In this document: in pieces, positions 1 to 8,000 of the stretch
How the letters are laid out: each line of letters opens with the position of its first letter
Numbering within the stretch: position 1 is the first letter of the stretch
NCBI GenBank assembly: GCA_905480235.1
Contig: CAJQPP010000123.1
Coordinates: 1-41,991 of the forward strand
Source of the DNA: an uncultured Pirellulaceae bacterium
GTDB taxonomy: Bacteria; Planctomycetota; Planctomycetia; Pirellulales; Pirellulaceae
Direction of reading: 5' to 3'
Length of the DNA stretch: 41,991 bases
Position numbers and translations under genes: made by a program
The notes under the pieces: model-generated
Seen by the model: only the letters and a program-made list of their open reading frames with translations
Databases searched by the model: none
What the model was told of the DNA's origin: nothing

Positions 1-1029
1 GGGTTCCCCGGAATCCACCACACGCACCGCGTCATATTCGGTCGTCCCAAACTCATCGATAGCGGAGTTGGCGAACCCCATGCCGAATCGAGTGGCAGGT
101 TCGCAGTGCCACTCAAAATCGGCCAATTCACCAATTCCCCATTCACCCGTGGGATACCAAAAGACCCTTCCCGAGTAAGCAAAATTATTATCCAAAGTCC
201 CAGAACTTCCGGTCTCTGCTCCCCCGGTAACCAAACCGTTAAATACAGCGACTTCCCAATTCAATGGCATTTGCCGTGGACCCGCATTCCCATACAAACC
301 CCAGGCAAAACTGCGGTTCACATCAAAAAACGTACTCGCCATTGAGCGGTCGGTAAATTCCAATTCACGACCTGAAAGGTACCTGGCTAACTGAAATGGC
401 ATTTTGTATTTACCAGTTCGAAAACCAAACACACCTTTTTGTAATCCCCAACGATGGCGTCCTACATCGTAAGAAAGAAAATAATCCAACAGTCGAACAT
501 CATCACCGCTGCTGCTGCGGCCGTCCAACTGAATAAAATAGAAGAAATCGGGAGTAAAAGCGGAGCCCTGAAAAATCAAGCGCCCACGCTTCAAAGCAAA
601 TTGATTCACGTCATAGTTACCGACACGATTGGATTTTTCATACGAATGTCGCAACTGGCCCCAACCATTAATCTGCAGTTGAAAAGGCAAATCGCCTGCT
701 TGCAAATCGACTTGCTTACGATTGGCAATAACAAAACTGCCGTCATAACCAACTCGCGTGTTGGTGAGCCAATCCATATCTTCCAGACCCGCGTCAAAAC
801 GATCGGCGTCGTAGACGGACGAGGATAAAGAATCACTTGGCTTCAGCACTTCCTCCACAGATGGCGGACTCGGCGGTTCCGCGACCTGAATAATAGGCAT
901 CGATTCATCGCTCGCCTGTTGCCCGTAGGCTGATAATGGAATCCATGGCGCAGCACCCAAACACGCCCACCCAAGCAGGGTAAACAGACACGCATTTCGC
1001 CATCCTTGCCAACCAGAAATCAAAATCAT
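1..1029 (-). CDS. Phosphate-selective porin O/P-like outer-membrane porin (3' end outside window)
   Basis: An uninterrupted frame of 343 codons reads from an ATG at 1029 to the left edge, so the C-terminus is missing. A GAGGCGG ribosome-binding site directly precedes the ATG. The N-terminus is a signal peptide (hydrophobic stretch around residues 13-30, then AYGQQA). A Pro-rich linker follows, and then beta-strand-like alternating sequence with many aromatic residues: FFYFIQLDGRSS, an ALKRGRLIFQG strand and an RELEFTDRSMASTFF segment. This pattern is what I know from the OprP/OprO-type porins (PF07396) that are common in planctomycetes. The family forms trimeric outer-membrane channels for phosphate or other anions. 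The substrate here cannot be told. The family assignment is by recognition only. Confidence 0.72.
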   Translation of the reverse strand, partial: MILISGWQGWRNACLFTLLGWACLGAAPWIPLSAYGQQASDESMPIIQVAEPPSPPSVEEVLKPSDSLSSSVYDADRFDAGLEDMDWLTNTRVGYDGSFVIANRKQVDLQAGDLPFQLQINGWGQLRHSYEKSNRVGNYDVNQFALKRGRLIFQGSAFTPDFFYFIQLDGRSSSGDDVRLLDYFLSYDVGRHRWGLQKGVFGFRTGKYKMPFQLARYLSGRELEFTDRSMASTFFDVNRSFAWGLYGNAGPRQMPLNWEVAVFNGLVTGGAETGSSGTLDNNFAYSGRVFWYPTGEWGIGELADFEWHCEPATRFGMGFANSAIDEFGTTEYDAVRVVDSGEP

Positions 1030-1413
1030 CCGCCTCAGCAGCGATCGTCAAATCCTACGTAATCGATACTTTTTAACTTATCGGCCGAAATGCCTTAAAA
1101 ATGCAGATGAACCCTTGCGATTGCTATCACTTAGGTTGGCCAGCTGACCAATGCCCGTTTCACCAAGGATAAAGCAGGGGAAACCGGGTCAAGAGATATG
1201 AAAAACGCGAATAACTAACACAAAAAGAGGCCATTCTATGGCCTGCGTCCATAGATCAAATCAGGAAGTTTGCGTATTCTACAGGCCAGCTTAAATTCGG
1301 TAGAAGACGCCAGCAGTTGGCCAGCCGATTCGCCTATTTGATGCTTGTCATCAAATTCCAAATAAAACCACTCGTTCTTGCTGCCAGCAAGCAGCGAATT
1401 AGGGAGATCCGAA
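1030..1413. other. Intergenic region between divergent porin and membrane-protein genes
   Basis: No gene seen in these 384 bases. It must hold both divergent promoters, but I could not pick convincing -35/-10 pairs. The one clear structure is the short hairpin at 1228-1244, listed separately. The overlapping minus-strand frame at 1236-1592 is a shadow of the membrane-protein gene. Confidence 0.5.
1222..1244 (-). terminator. Possible intrinsic terminator on the minus strand
   Basis: A 6-bp stem (AGGCCA/TGGCCT, loop of 5) is followed on the minus strand by CTTTTTG. It would stop minus-strand transcription before it enters the porin promoter region. The stem is short, so confidence is limited. 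Confidence 0.4.
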
Positions 1414-1851
1414 ATGTCGAAAGTTGCCATCACTGTTGGTTTGTTGTTAATAGCAATCGGGATTGCCGGATACGTCATGCCGAGCACCGAAGTGGTCGCA
1501 GAAGGCACCGAAGAGGTCGTCGAAAAAAAGAGCAGCCCCACGGCTCTCATACCTGCCGTACCGGGTGTAGTCATTCTACTCTGCGGCACCATCTCCGCAT
1601 TGAAACCTCAATTAACCAAGTTATTCATGCACATTGCCGTGACGTTCGGACTGTTGGGAGCGTTGGCGGCAACGGGCCGCGGTTCTGGTTCGTTAATTAA
1701 ATTTATTCGTGGCGAAGCGTTCAATCAACGAGCCTTTGTTTTTATCGCCTGCATGGGAGTCCTTTGTTGGATCTTCGTCGTGATGTGCGTCATGTCGTTT
1801 ATCAAAGCAAGAAAAGCCCGCGTTGCAAACGCGGGCGATTCAAATGCTTAG
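1414..1851 (+). CDS. Small four-helix integral membrane protein, function unknown
   Basis: Codes for 145 residues. The ATG at 1414 is preceded at normal distance by AGGGAG, so I prefer it over the upstream in-frame TTG at 1378. Hydrophobic segments lie near residues 4-22, 44-60, 68-84 and 107-130. The loop after the first helix is acidic (VVAEGTEEVVEKK) and the C-terminus is basic (KARKAR), which suggests a cytoplasmic tail. I do not recognise the family. The last codons contain a strong inverted repeat that serves as a terminator for the opposite strand, so the C-terminal residues KARVANAG may be constrained by RNA structure rather than function. Confidence 0.65.
   Translation: MSKVAITVGLLLIAIGIAGYVMPSTEVVAEGTEEVVEKKSSPTALIPAVPGVVILLCGTISALKPQLTKLFMHIAVTFGLLGALAATGRGSGSLIKFIRGEAFNQRAFVFIACMGVLCWIFVVMCVMSFIKARKARVANAGDSNA
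1809..1836 (-). terminator. Intrinsic terminator of the minus-strand secreted-protein operon, inside an opposite gene
   Basis: A perfect 9-bp GC-rich stem (GCCCGCGTT/AACGCGGGC at 1816-1836, 3-base loop) is followed on the minus strand by TTTTCTT. It lies about 90 bases downstream of the stop codon at 1929 of the Gly-rich protein gene, and inside the last codons of the plus-strand membrane-protein gene. It has no T-run on the plus strand. Confidence 0.7.
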
Positions 1852-1928
1852 TCAATTATGTGCCAAATTCCATTTGGCAGCTCGCGGGTGTTCCTCATTC
1901 AGCAACACCGCGAGTCCCTTGACGATTC

Positions 1929-3509
1929 CTACTTGGAATCGGAATTTTCGTCCTGCAGACGGATCAGGCCACGTTGCTCTGTTTGATCCGGACCTTTATG
2001 AACCAGCATCGTCAAGACATCTTCGGTGAGGTTGTAGAGCCCCATCTCAGCAACGACATTACGATTATCCACAAAGGTAATAGCCACGCGTTGGGTCTCT
2101 TCATCTAGGCCGCCTTCGACCTGTTTCAAATCTTCGCTGAGGCCGTCTGAGTAATTACCTCGCACGACTCCATCCCGATTGATCGCCAGCTGAAGCGTCT
2201 TATCCGATTTTTCTTGCCCTTCGGTAACGATGGCAAACACGCCCAATGGCATCCAATCTTCATCTTTGGAGTTCGCATCTGAAACATCGGCAATCTCTGC
2301 CGCTTGTTGGTAATACTCTTCCGCGGTGGCGATTTCTTCATCACCAGAATAGACGTTGTTATCTTCGTAGCGAATTTCTTCGCCATAGTCATAGCTAATG
2401 GGATCATTGTAAGGATAGTACGAACGAACGTTGGCCCATGTTGATCCGACGAACCAGGCAGTGGTCGTAATCGCTGCGGCCCGCCAGGCATTAGGGTATT
2501 TAGCGTACCAATTGGGGCTGCCATACCAACCATAACCACGCCAATTGCCACGCACGGCATTGACCTGTCCGGCACCTGTCACAATGCCGTTGTATGTCGT
2601 CGCTCCGCGTGCCCGGCCATACGTATTTCCACCGGGGCCTCTAACGGCTCCTACCGAGCCAGCTCGACCAACGGTATTAACTCCATCGGTCGCACGAGCG
2701 CCACCGACCGCACGACCGGCCGTTGCACCGTTAGCGTCCCGAACCGCTGCACCCGCACCGCGAGCTACCGCCGAGTTTTGACCGTCGGTTCCAGCGATGC
2801 CGCCACGACCAGCTACTGAGGTGGTTCCGTCGGCTCGTTTGGTTCCTTCGACTTTTCCGCGACCGGCTACGGCTTTGTCGCCATTGGACGCAGCACCACC
2901 GCCGCGGGCAATGACTTTTGAGTTTCCGTTCGCTCCGGTGATCTTGACGGCTCCACCTGCACCCCCGTAATTCGCGCCACCACTGGTGGATCCACCGCCG
3001 CGCCCACCGGCCCAATCGACTTGGGCATTATCACCCTGCCACGATCCTGAGTTGCGATTGGAATCGCTGCCGGAACGGGATTGGCTTTTACCGCTTGACG
3101 ATCCCAAAAAGGAATCCAGTTGATTGCGTGAGGGGGCTGCCGCGTTGCCGCGACTGGTTGCCGCACTGCCTCGGTTGGCGGCGGCATTACCCCGATTAGC
3201 ACCTGCTGCACGGCTGGCCTCCGCAGAGCGATTCCTATTTTGCGCGCTTTGAGGAGTGCGATTAGTTTGAGAACCGCGATTGGCACTCGATGGTGCCGAG
3301 CGATTGGCACTCGATGGCGCCGAACGATTGGCACTCGATGGCGCCGAGCGATTGGCTGAGCTTGACGAACGGCTCATGTTAGGGGCACTATGGCTGCCAC
3401 CGCGAGAACCTCCGCCGCCGCCACCACGACCACCGCGTTGAGCTTCCACTTCCGCAGCGAACATCGCCAGCAGAGCTACTGCTCCTATTACTAATTTCAA
3501 TTTATTCAT
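1929..3509 (-). CDS. Exported Gly/Ala/Ser-rich repeat protein of the planctomycete 'mu-protocadherin-like' type
   Basis: Codes for 526 residues, starting with a signal peptide (MNKLKLVIGAVALLAMFAAEV) ending near AEA-Q. A Gly-rich segment follows, then a Ser/Ala/Asn/Arg-rich region that includes three SAPSSANR units and further NRGSAA-type units. A long low-complexity part follows (about residues 175-330) rich in GG, GR and GA, for example VAGRGGIAGTDG. Then comes an aromatic stretch (RGYGWYGSPNWYAKYPNAW), an acidic segment, and a compact C-terminal domain (about 415-520, starting WMPLGVFAIV) that looks globular. Planctomycete genomes often label such proteins mu-protocadherin, which carries no proven function. 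It is the last gene of a three-gene run of exported proteins and is followed by the terminator at 1809-1836. A cell-surface or periplasmic role is likely. Confidence 0.75.
   Translation of the reverse strand: MNKLKLVIGAVALLAMFAAEVEAQRGGRGGGGGGSRGGSHSAPNMSRSSSSANRSAPSSANRSAPSSANRSAPSSANRGSQTNRTPQSAQNRNRSAEASRAAGANRGNAAANRGSAATSRGNAAAPSRNQLDSFLGSSSGKSQSRSGSDSNRNSGSWQGDNAQVDWAGGRGGGSTSGGANYGGAGGAVKITGANGNSKVIARGGGAASNGDKAVAGRGKVEGTKRADGTTSVAGRGGIAGTDGQNSAVARGAGAAVRDANGATAGRAVGGARATDGVNTVGRAGSVGAVRGPGGNTYGRARGATTYNGIVTGAGQVNAVRGNWRGYGWYGSPNWYAKYPNAWRAAAITTTAWFVGSTWANVRSYYPYNDPISYDYGEEIRYEDNNVYSGDEEIATAEEYYQQAAEIADVSDANSKDEDWMPLGVFAIVTEGQEKSDKTLQLAINRDGVVRGNYSDGLSEDLKQVEGGLDEETQRVAITFVDNRNVVAEMGLYNLTEDVLTMLVHKGPDQTEQRGLIRLQDENSDSK
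3277..3348 (-). repeat. Three 24-bp direct tandem repeats in the Gly-rich protein gene
   Basis: Three consecutive 24-base units (3277-3300, 3301-3324, 3325-3348) differ at only one or two positions. A partial fourth begins at 3349. They encode the SAPSSANR octapeptide and keep the frame, so copy number can vary without breaking the gene. Confidence 0.85.
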
Positions 3510-3561
3510 ATTGACTCAATCTTTCTACTCAATTTTTGTGAACCATGTTTCCGTTTAAAAT

Positions 3562-4041
3562 TCAGTCCATTTGGGCTTGGGATGCCCCGACACGGCTCAT
3601 GCGAAATGAATTGGGATTTCTCTTGGTTTGAGCCATCCCTCTACCGGTTCCATTGGTCGACGTCGCGCGATTATTCCCGACGCGAACAAAATGACTTCCG
3701 CCATTCAACCCACGCGTTCTCGAGTTATTGGGTACGCTGAGTGCACCGCCTTCGCCACGGCTCATGTTGCCCGGGCGAGCGTTGCGGTTTCCGCGTTCTT
3801 TCAACGGCACGTAACGCAGAGGAGCCTTGCCTTGTGGCTGCTCATCTCGAAACCCTACCTTGGATTTTGCGTCCGTGACGTTCATTTGTGGTCCCCCACG
3901 ATTAGTATTGGCAATCGTGGGTCTTGGAGTGTCTGTTTGCGCACTAGCTGTGGTGCTGGTTGCATATGAAAACAAAGCAGCTGCGGTAACCGCGATCAGC
4001 ATGGCAAGCAATCTGCTTCGATCCGTTCTTTGATAGGACAT
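3562..4041 (-). CDS. Small exported basic protein, function unknown
   Basis: Codes for 159 residues. Residues 1-35 form a signal peptide (hydrophobic core AMLIAVTAAALFSYA, likely cut after ASA). The mature part is low in hydrophobic residues and rich in Asn, Arg, Gly and Ser (GGPQMNV, RGNRNARPGNMSRGEGG, NRATSTNGTGRGMAQ), so it is probably disordered. I do not recognise a family. It sits 52 bases upstream of the Gly-rich protein gene and 40 bases downstream of the SnoaL-like gene on the same strand, so all three are probably co-transcribed. Confidence 0.65.
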   Translation of the reverse strand: MSYQRTDRSRLLAMLIAVTAAALFSYATSTTASAQTDTPRPTIANTNRGGPQMNVTDAKSKVGFRDEQPQGKAPLRYVPLKERGNRNARPGNMSRGEGGALSVPNNSRTRGLNGGSHFVRVGNNRATSTNGTGRGMAQTKRNPNSFRMSRVGASQAQMD

Positions 4042-4081
4042 GACCTTCGTGCTTTCTTTAAATTATCTTCTCGAGAGGGTT

Positions 4082-5014
4082 TTAACGGCCGACCGCTGGG
4101 GCATCTGCACCGCCGGTTTGCGACACGCGATTCACGATGACGCCTTCTACATCCGGTTGGCGATCCGAGCCCAAAACGCGGTCAGCGGAATCATAAGAGA
4201 AGCGATTGTTATCTAACTTCGTGAATCGGTTGACACTGCTGCCCTGCGTTCCATCGGCCGTCTGGAAGCGAGCATCAATGACCCAGCTTGAGCCATTCCT
4301 TGTCCAATAGCCGGTGCCAAAACCTCCATCGGAATCAAAAACCCAAGATCGAATCTGTTTTCGATCCGCGTCCCAACCAACAATCTGGGTACCTTCCATG
4401 TGAGTTTCATCGCCGGCGACGATGTGAAATGTGCGGAGCATGAAATTTTTATTAGCGGTCCACTCGCAAGATGTCTCAACGGTGAATTGATCACTCTGGT
4501 CACGCCAGGTTCCGATCATCCATTCCAGTTCCTGTAGGTACACTTGATTACCGATATTATCAGCGATCAGGGTCTCGCGGACACTATCCAATTTCCAACC
4601 GTTAGCAGTTTTGACATGGATAGAGATGTAACTCGCCTTGTGAGGAGAACCGTTCGGATTCGTCACGACAATGTGCCCCTCTTCGGTAGCCACATTAGGA
4701 GCGATAAATCGGACGTGCACGTCTCTCAATTCCACCGTGGGCATAAGCCCGGCAGCGAACAATTCACCCATGTGTTTTTGGATCGCTTCCTTGCCGGTTA
4801 TTTCCACCCCGTCAGGACCCACCCAAACACCCGTGTCACTCCAACAAGCACTAGCGGCGGCGGCATCCTTGCTATTAATTGCGTTGACATAGGCCACGAT
4901 TGCATCTTTGACCGCTTTTTTCTCAGCATCTGTATTCGTTTCCTGTGCCCCCAGTTCGGCAAAAAAGGCGAGCACCAGCGCGATGGCCATCAGGCCACGA
5001 AGTCTATTTTTCAT
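4082..5014 (-). CDS. Exported SnoaL-like/DUF4440 (SgcJ/EcaC-type) protein
   Basis: Codes for 310 residues with a signal peptide (MKNRLRGLMAIALVLAFFAEL, cut near GAQ). Residues about 30-155 match the NTF2-like SgcJ/EcaC pattern: a helix with AVKDAIVAYVNAINSKD, then WSDTGVWVGPDG and ITGKEAIQKHM, closing with a strand ending GWKLDSVRE. A second domain (about 170-295, beginning LEWMIGTWRD) looks like a lipocalin-like or a second small-barrel fold with several strands (WTRNGSSWVIDARF). NTF2-like proteins bind small ligands or act as enzymes in a conical cavity, and nothing here fixes a substrate. It is the first gene of the three-gene exported-protein run on the minus strand. Confidence 0.75.
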   Translation of the reverse strand: MKNRLRGLMAIALVLAFFAELGAQETNTDAEKKAVKDAIVAYVNAINSKDAAAASACWSDTGVWVGPDGVEITGKEAIQKHMGELFAAGLMPTVELRDVHVRFIAPNVATEEGHIVVTNPNGSPHKASYISIHVKTANGWKLDSVRETLIADNIGNQVYLQELEWMIGTWRDQSDQFTVETSCEWTANKNFMLRTFHIVAGDETHMEGTQIVGWDADRKQIRSWVFDSDGGFGTGYWTRNGSSWVIDARFQTADGTQGSSVNRFTKLDNNRFSYDSADRVLGSDRQPDVEGVIVNRVSQTGGADAPAVGR

Positions 5015-5657
5015 AGTTTTTGTATTCTTCCTGGAAGGAAATATTCACTGAGGTTTTGTTTTTTGGCCGAATTTCCAAGTGGCTTCAGCCGTTGCCATAA
5101 CATGAATATAGATTGGTAAAAAGTTCTACACAAACCGTTTCCCAACAATTGGAATGGGAGCTTCGCTGCTCCCCAAAAAGGGGAGCTCAAACGCACCCAT
5201 TTCGAACCATCTAAGCCACAATTCTGCTTCCCACGGTCTCCGAAAAGCCAAATCGAGGTGATATCGCAGTCAAAACCCCGACGGATTCGACGAGAGTGTC
5301 AGAAATCTCAAAACCTGGGGTCGGCCACCAGAAAACCAACATTGAGGATGCTCGACCGAACTTTCCAGTTTTTGTTTTACTGGAAACCGAAATACCAGGT
5401 CCCGATTCGGCCCCCCAAACTAAGAACCATGCCTCCCCTCTGGCACGCCACCCAACCTCCACAAACGGCAAAGACAACTGTCGCATGGCCTTAAGCCAGA
5501 AAAACAAGAGAGAATAGGTTGGCTTAGATCTTTGAATTTCAGGCTGGGACAGTTAGAATTTCGACCCACTACGAAAAAATTAATAACTCGCCGCAAGAGT
5601 TGGCTGAGTCCTGATTTCAGGTCCATAGATTGCAGATTTTCGAGTCGGAGGATTTCA
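5015..5657. other. Long divergent intergenic region with inverted repeats
   Basis: No convincing gene in 643 bases between the minus-strand SnoaL-like gene and the plus-strand JmjC-like gene. Two structures stand out. At 5156-5186 there are three complementary segments that can form alternative hairpins. At 5362-5386 there is an 8-bp inverted repeat TTTCCAGT/ACTGGAAA with a 9-base T-rich spacer. Both are listed as findings. Confidence 0.5.
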
Positions 5658-6692
5658 ATGTCTGAACAAACTGCTGTTAAACCCCAAACACGTCCTGCTG
5701 ATATTCTCAACAATGACTACATGAATATCGTCGAGCCGGATGAGCATAAGAACATGCTGACCAAAGAATTATTGGCGGCCTGCTCAAGTAATTTTTCCAA
5801 GCCGGTTTTGTTTCGCAAACTTGTGCCATTGGGCCCTGAAGCAGAAACGCGTGAATTTTTGGAAGTGCACTCCGATCAATCGCTTTTGTGGCGAGAGAAA
5901 ACGGATGATACCGCTGTCGCTTTTCGAGATGAGAATGGCAAGACCGACTACAACTATGTAACGGGTCGAGAAGGCACGGCGACCGATTACCTTGACGAAA
6001 TTTTCAAACATAAAAAAGACGTCTACGCTCACCTGGGAAAAGTTTCCAGCGGATTTAATGAGTTGCATAAGCACGAGTGGGGCGATTTGATTTTTGAACA
6101 TTTGCGAGAGCAAGTCTTCAACCACCAGTGGTTTAATATTCCCGGCTGGGAACTCAGCGGTCATTGTTTCATTGGAAACAATACTGAGATGTTCGCCGAA
6201 CCTGGCAAAGGTGCGCCAGGTAGTGACTGGCACATGTTCCCCACATTAAATGTCTTTGTGATGATTTCAGGCACGAAGCAATGGATGACACGACCGCCCC
6301 GACAGGGCGACCAGTTTAAGAATCAGGAAGAACTGGTATTTCCAACCGGTGGTCGTGAAGCGCCCGTAGAGGATCGCGATTATGACACGCTCTATCTGGA
6401 ATCGGGTGACGTATTAGTCAATATGCCATACGAGTGGCACAAAGTTTTAAACGCTCGAGGTCCCAGTGTGGGTGCGGCTTTCCGCATCATTGATCGACCC
6501 TACGTTGATCAACTGATGACTTACCCCGCTGTTAAATCCAATCTAAAACTTCGCAGCATCAACGACGAATACGCCCACCTGGCAACCTCGCTGAAGTACG
6601 CGTCGCTAGATCCCATGCGCATGTTCATGGCGTTAAACGCGGCTGAAATGATGATCTGCACAGCCGCACGATTCAATTTGGTCGCTTCCTGA
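5658..6692 (+). CDS. JmjC/cupin-8-like putative Fe(II)/2-oxoglutarate oxygenase, with altered metal motif
   Basis: The ATG at 5658 (344 residues) is chosen because CGGAGG precedes it. The longer frame from 5532 adds a basic, non-conserved leader. The core carries the JmjC/cupin-like signature: SDWHMFPTLNVFVMISGTKQW (about 189-209), then a strand-rich gap, then YLESGDVLVNMPYEWHKVLN (about 246-265), followed by a Ser/Gly/Phe-rich strand. In active family members the first block has H-x-D, giving His and Asp as iron ligands. Here it is H192-M-F194, so the acidic ligand is absent at that position. The distal His (H261) is kept. Such proteins hydroxylate proteins or small molecules. This one may use another ligand or may be non-catalytic. 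It stands alone and ends in a strong terminator. Confidence 0.65.
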   Translation: MSEQTAVKPQTRPADILNNDYMNIVEPDEHKNMLTKELLAACSSNFSKPVLFRKLVPLGPEAETREFLEVHSDQSLLWREKTDDTAVAFRDENGKTDYNYVTGREGTATDYLDEIFKHKKDVYAHLGKVSSGFNELHKHEWGDLIFEHLREQVFNHQWFNIPGWELSGHCFIGNNTEMFAEPGKGAPGSDWHMFPTLNVFVMISGTKQWMTRPPRQGDQFKNQEELVFPTGGREAPVEDRDYDTLYLESGDVLVNMPYEWHKVLNARGPSVGAAFRIIDRPYVDQLMTYPAVKSNLKLRSINDEYAHLATSLKYASLDPMRMFMALNAAEMMICTAARFNLVAS

Positions 6693-6717
6693 TTGCTTCC
6701 CCTTAAAAACCAACCGC

Positions 6718-6753
6718 AAACCCGCTCAAGTCAATTGTTTGAGCGGGTTTTTT
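6718..6753 (+). terminator. Rho-independent terminator after the JmjC-like gene
   Basis: A 12-bp stem AAACCCGCTCAA/TTGAGCGGGTTT (6718-6729 with 6739-6750) has a short loop and is followed by TTT. It lies 25 bases after the stop codon. This is the clearest terminator in the window. Confidence 0.9.
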
Positions 6754-6940
6754 GATGCGCTGGCCAACTTCATCGCCCCCCGGGCAGCAGCGAGCCAGCA
6801 TCACCACAGGCCTCTGCCACAAACCAGTCACTCAAGCTGCCCCCCATTCACTTGGCGGAATGGGACTGCCCCCTGTCAACTGAGCTCCCCATTCGATTAC
6901 GATTAAGCTCTCGAATTTCATTTTTTTTGACGGGTGTCGA

Positions 6941-7996
6941 ATGACGTTATGGGGCAAGAAAAAGCGGTTGGTCGATTACGCCAGCTGTGCCGGCTGAGCG
7001 GGTAAACTCCCGCAAAAGGAGACTGCACAGGTCGTGCAGGGATTACCAAAGTTCAACGACCCAAATTTATTGGTCGGAACCGAAGGATTTAGCGACGCCG
7101 GCGTCTATCGGCTGCGAGATGATTTATTGATGGTGCAGTCTTTGGACTTCTTTCCTCCATTGGTAGATGACCCTTTCCAATTCGGACAGATTGCTGCTGC
7201 TAATTCGTTAAGTGATATCTACGCGATGGGGGCCAAACCAACGACGGCACTCAACATCGTGGGGTTTCCTGACGATCGCCTGGAACTTGCAATCCTCAAT
7301 GAGATCTTACGGGGCGGAGCTGATCGAGTTCAGCAGGCTGGTGCCGTGATCGCTGGTGGGCATACGGTCCGTGATACTGAAATCAAATACGGACTCTCCG
7401 TCACTGGTATTGCCTCGCCAGACGAATTAATGACCAATCAGAATGCCTCACCCGGCGATGCTTTGGTCCTTACCAAAGCGGTTGGAACAGGTTTCATCAC
7501 CACCGCCTTCAAAGCAAAGAAGTGCCCGGAAAAAGTAATTCACGAAGCCGCCCAAAGTATGGCCATGTTGAACAAGGCGGCCAGTGAAGCGGCCCGCGAA
7601 GTTGGCGCGAAAGCGTCGACTGACATTACAGGTTTTGGGTTGGCCGGGCACGCCAGTGAAATGGCAAGATCGAGCGAAGTCACTCTCGTACTAGAGCTAA
7701 AAAAACTACCGCTCCTCAAAGGCGCATTGGATCTGGCAAAACAGGGCAATAAGACCCGTGCCAGTGCGAGCAATCGCAGCTTTGTTGAATCTTGGCTAAA
7801 GATCGATGCCGGCGTGGATGAAGTCCTACTGGAGTTCGTTTTTGATGCTCAGACCTCAGGAGGACTGCTGGTTAGCGTTCCACCCGAGCGGGCCGAAGAA
7901 TTCGTAGAGCGGGCAAAAGCAGGCGGAGCAGAGGCATCCTGCATCGTCGGATTCGTGGAAAGTAAACAGGACAAATCCGTTCACATTCGCATGTAA
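6941..7996 (+). CDS. selD: Selenophosphate synthetase SelD, itself a selenoprotein (in-frame TGA = Sec19)
   Basis: SelD makes selenophosphate from selenide and ATP, the selenium donor for selenocysteine tRNA and for 2-selenouridine. Automated callers would start at GTG 7034, which removes the active site. Reading upstream in the same frame gives ATG 6941 and MTLWGKKKRLVDYASCAG, then TGA (6995-6997), then AGKLPQKETAQVVQGLPKF, which joins smoothly to DPNLLVGTEGFSDAGVYRL. The TGA falls at the catalytic Cys/Sec position (Cys17 of E. coli SelD), and Lys22 sits three residues later as in the family (Cys17/Lys20). Full length with Sec is 351 residues, close to the usual ~347. Other SelD motifs are intact: FGQIAAANSLSDIYAMG, GGHTVRD, DITGFGLAGHASEMA and FDAQTSGGLLVSV. 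A SECIS-like hairpin follows the TGA. The gene sits between two terminators, so it is likely monocistronic. Confidence 0.92.
6995..7039 (+). promoter_or_regulatory. Sec codon and bacterial SECIS-like element of selD
   Basis: The UGA at 6995 is followed by a 5-bp hairpin (GCGGG/CCCGC, 6998-7013). Next comes a 6-bp stem CTGCAC/GTGCAG (7023-7028 with 7034-7039) closing a 5-base loop AGGTC. The loop begins 31 bases after the UGA, within the spacing known for bacterial SECIS elements. It closely resembles the AGGUCU loop of E. coli fdhF that SelB binds. The structure is seen by eye and not folded computationally. Confidence 0.75.
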
Positions 7997-8000
7997 TCTT

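Noticed and set aside
454..828. Plus-strand ORF of 124 residues
   Set aside because: Shadow of the minus-strand porin frame, which has a signal peptide and beta-porin pattern.
1236..1592. Minus-strand ORF of 118 residues
   Set aside because: Antisense to a membrane-protein gene with a good ribosome site; its product has no recognisable pattern.
7034..7996. SelD starting at GTG 7034
   Set aside because: It would remove the active-site Cys/Sec and Lys, and the frame continues upstream with family-like sequence across the TGA.
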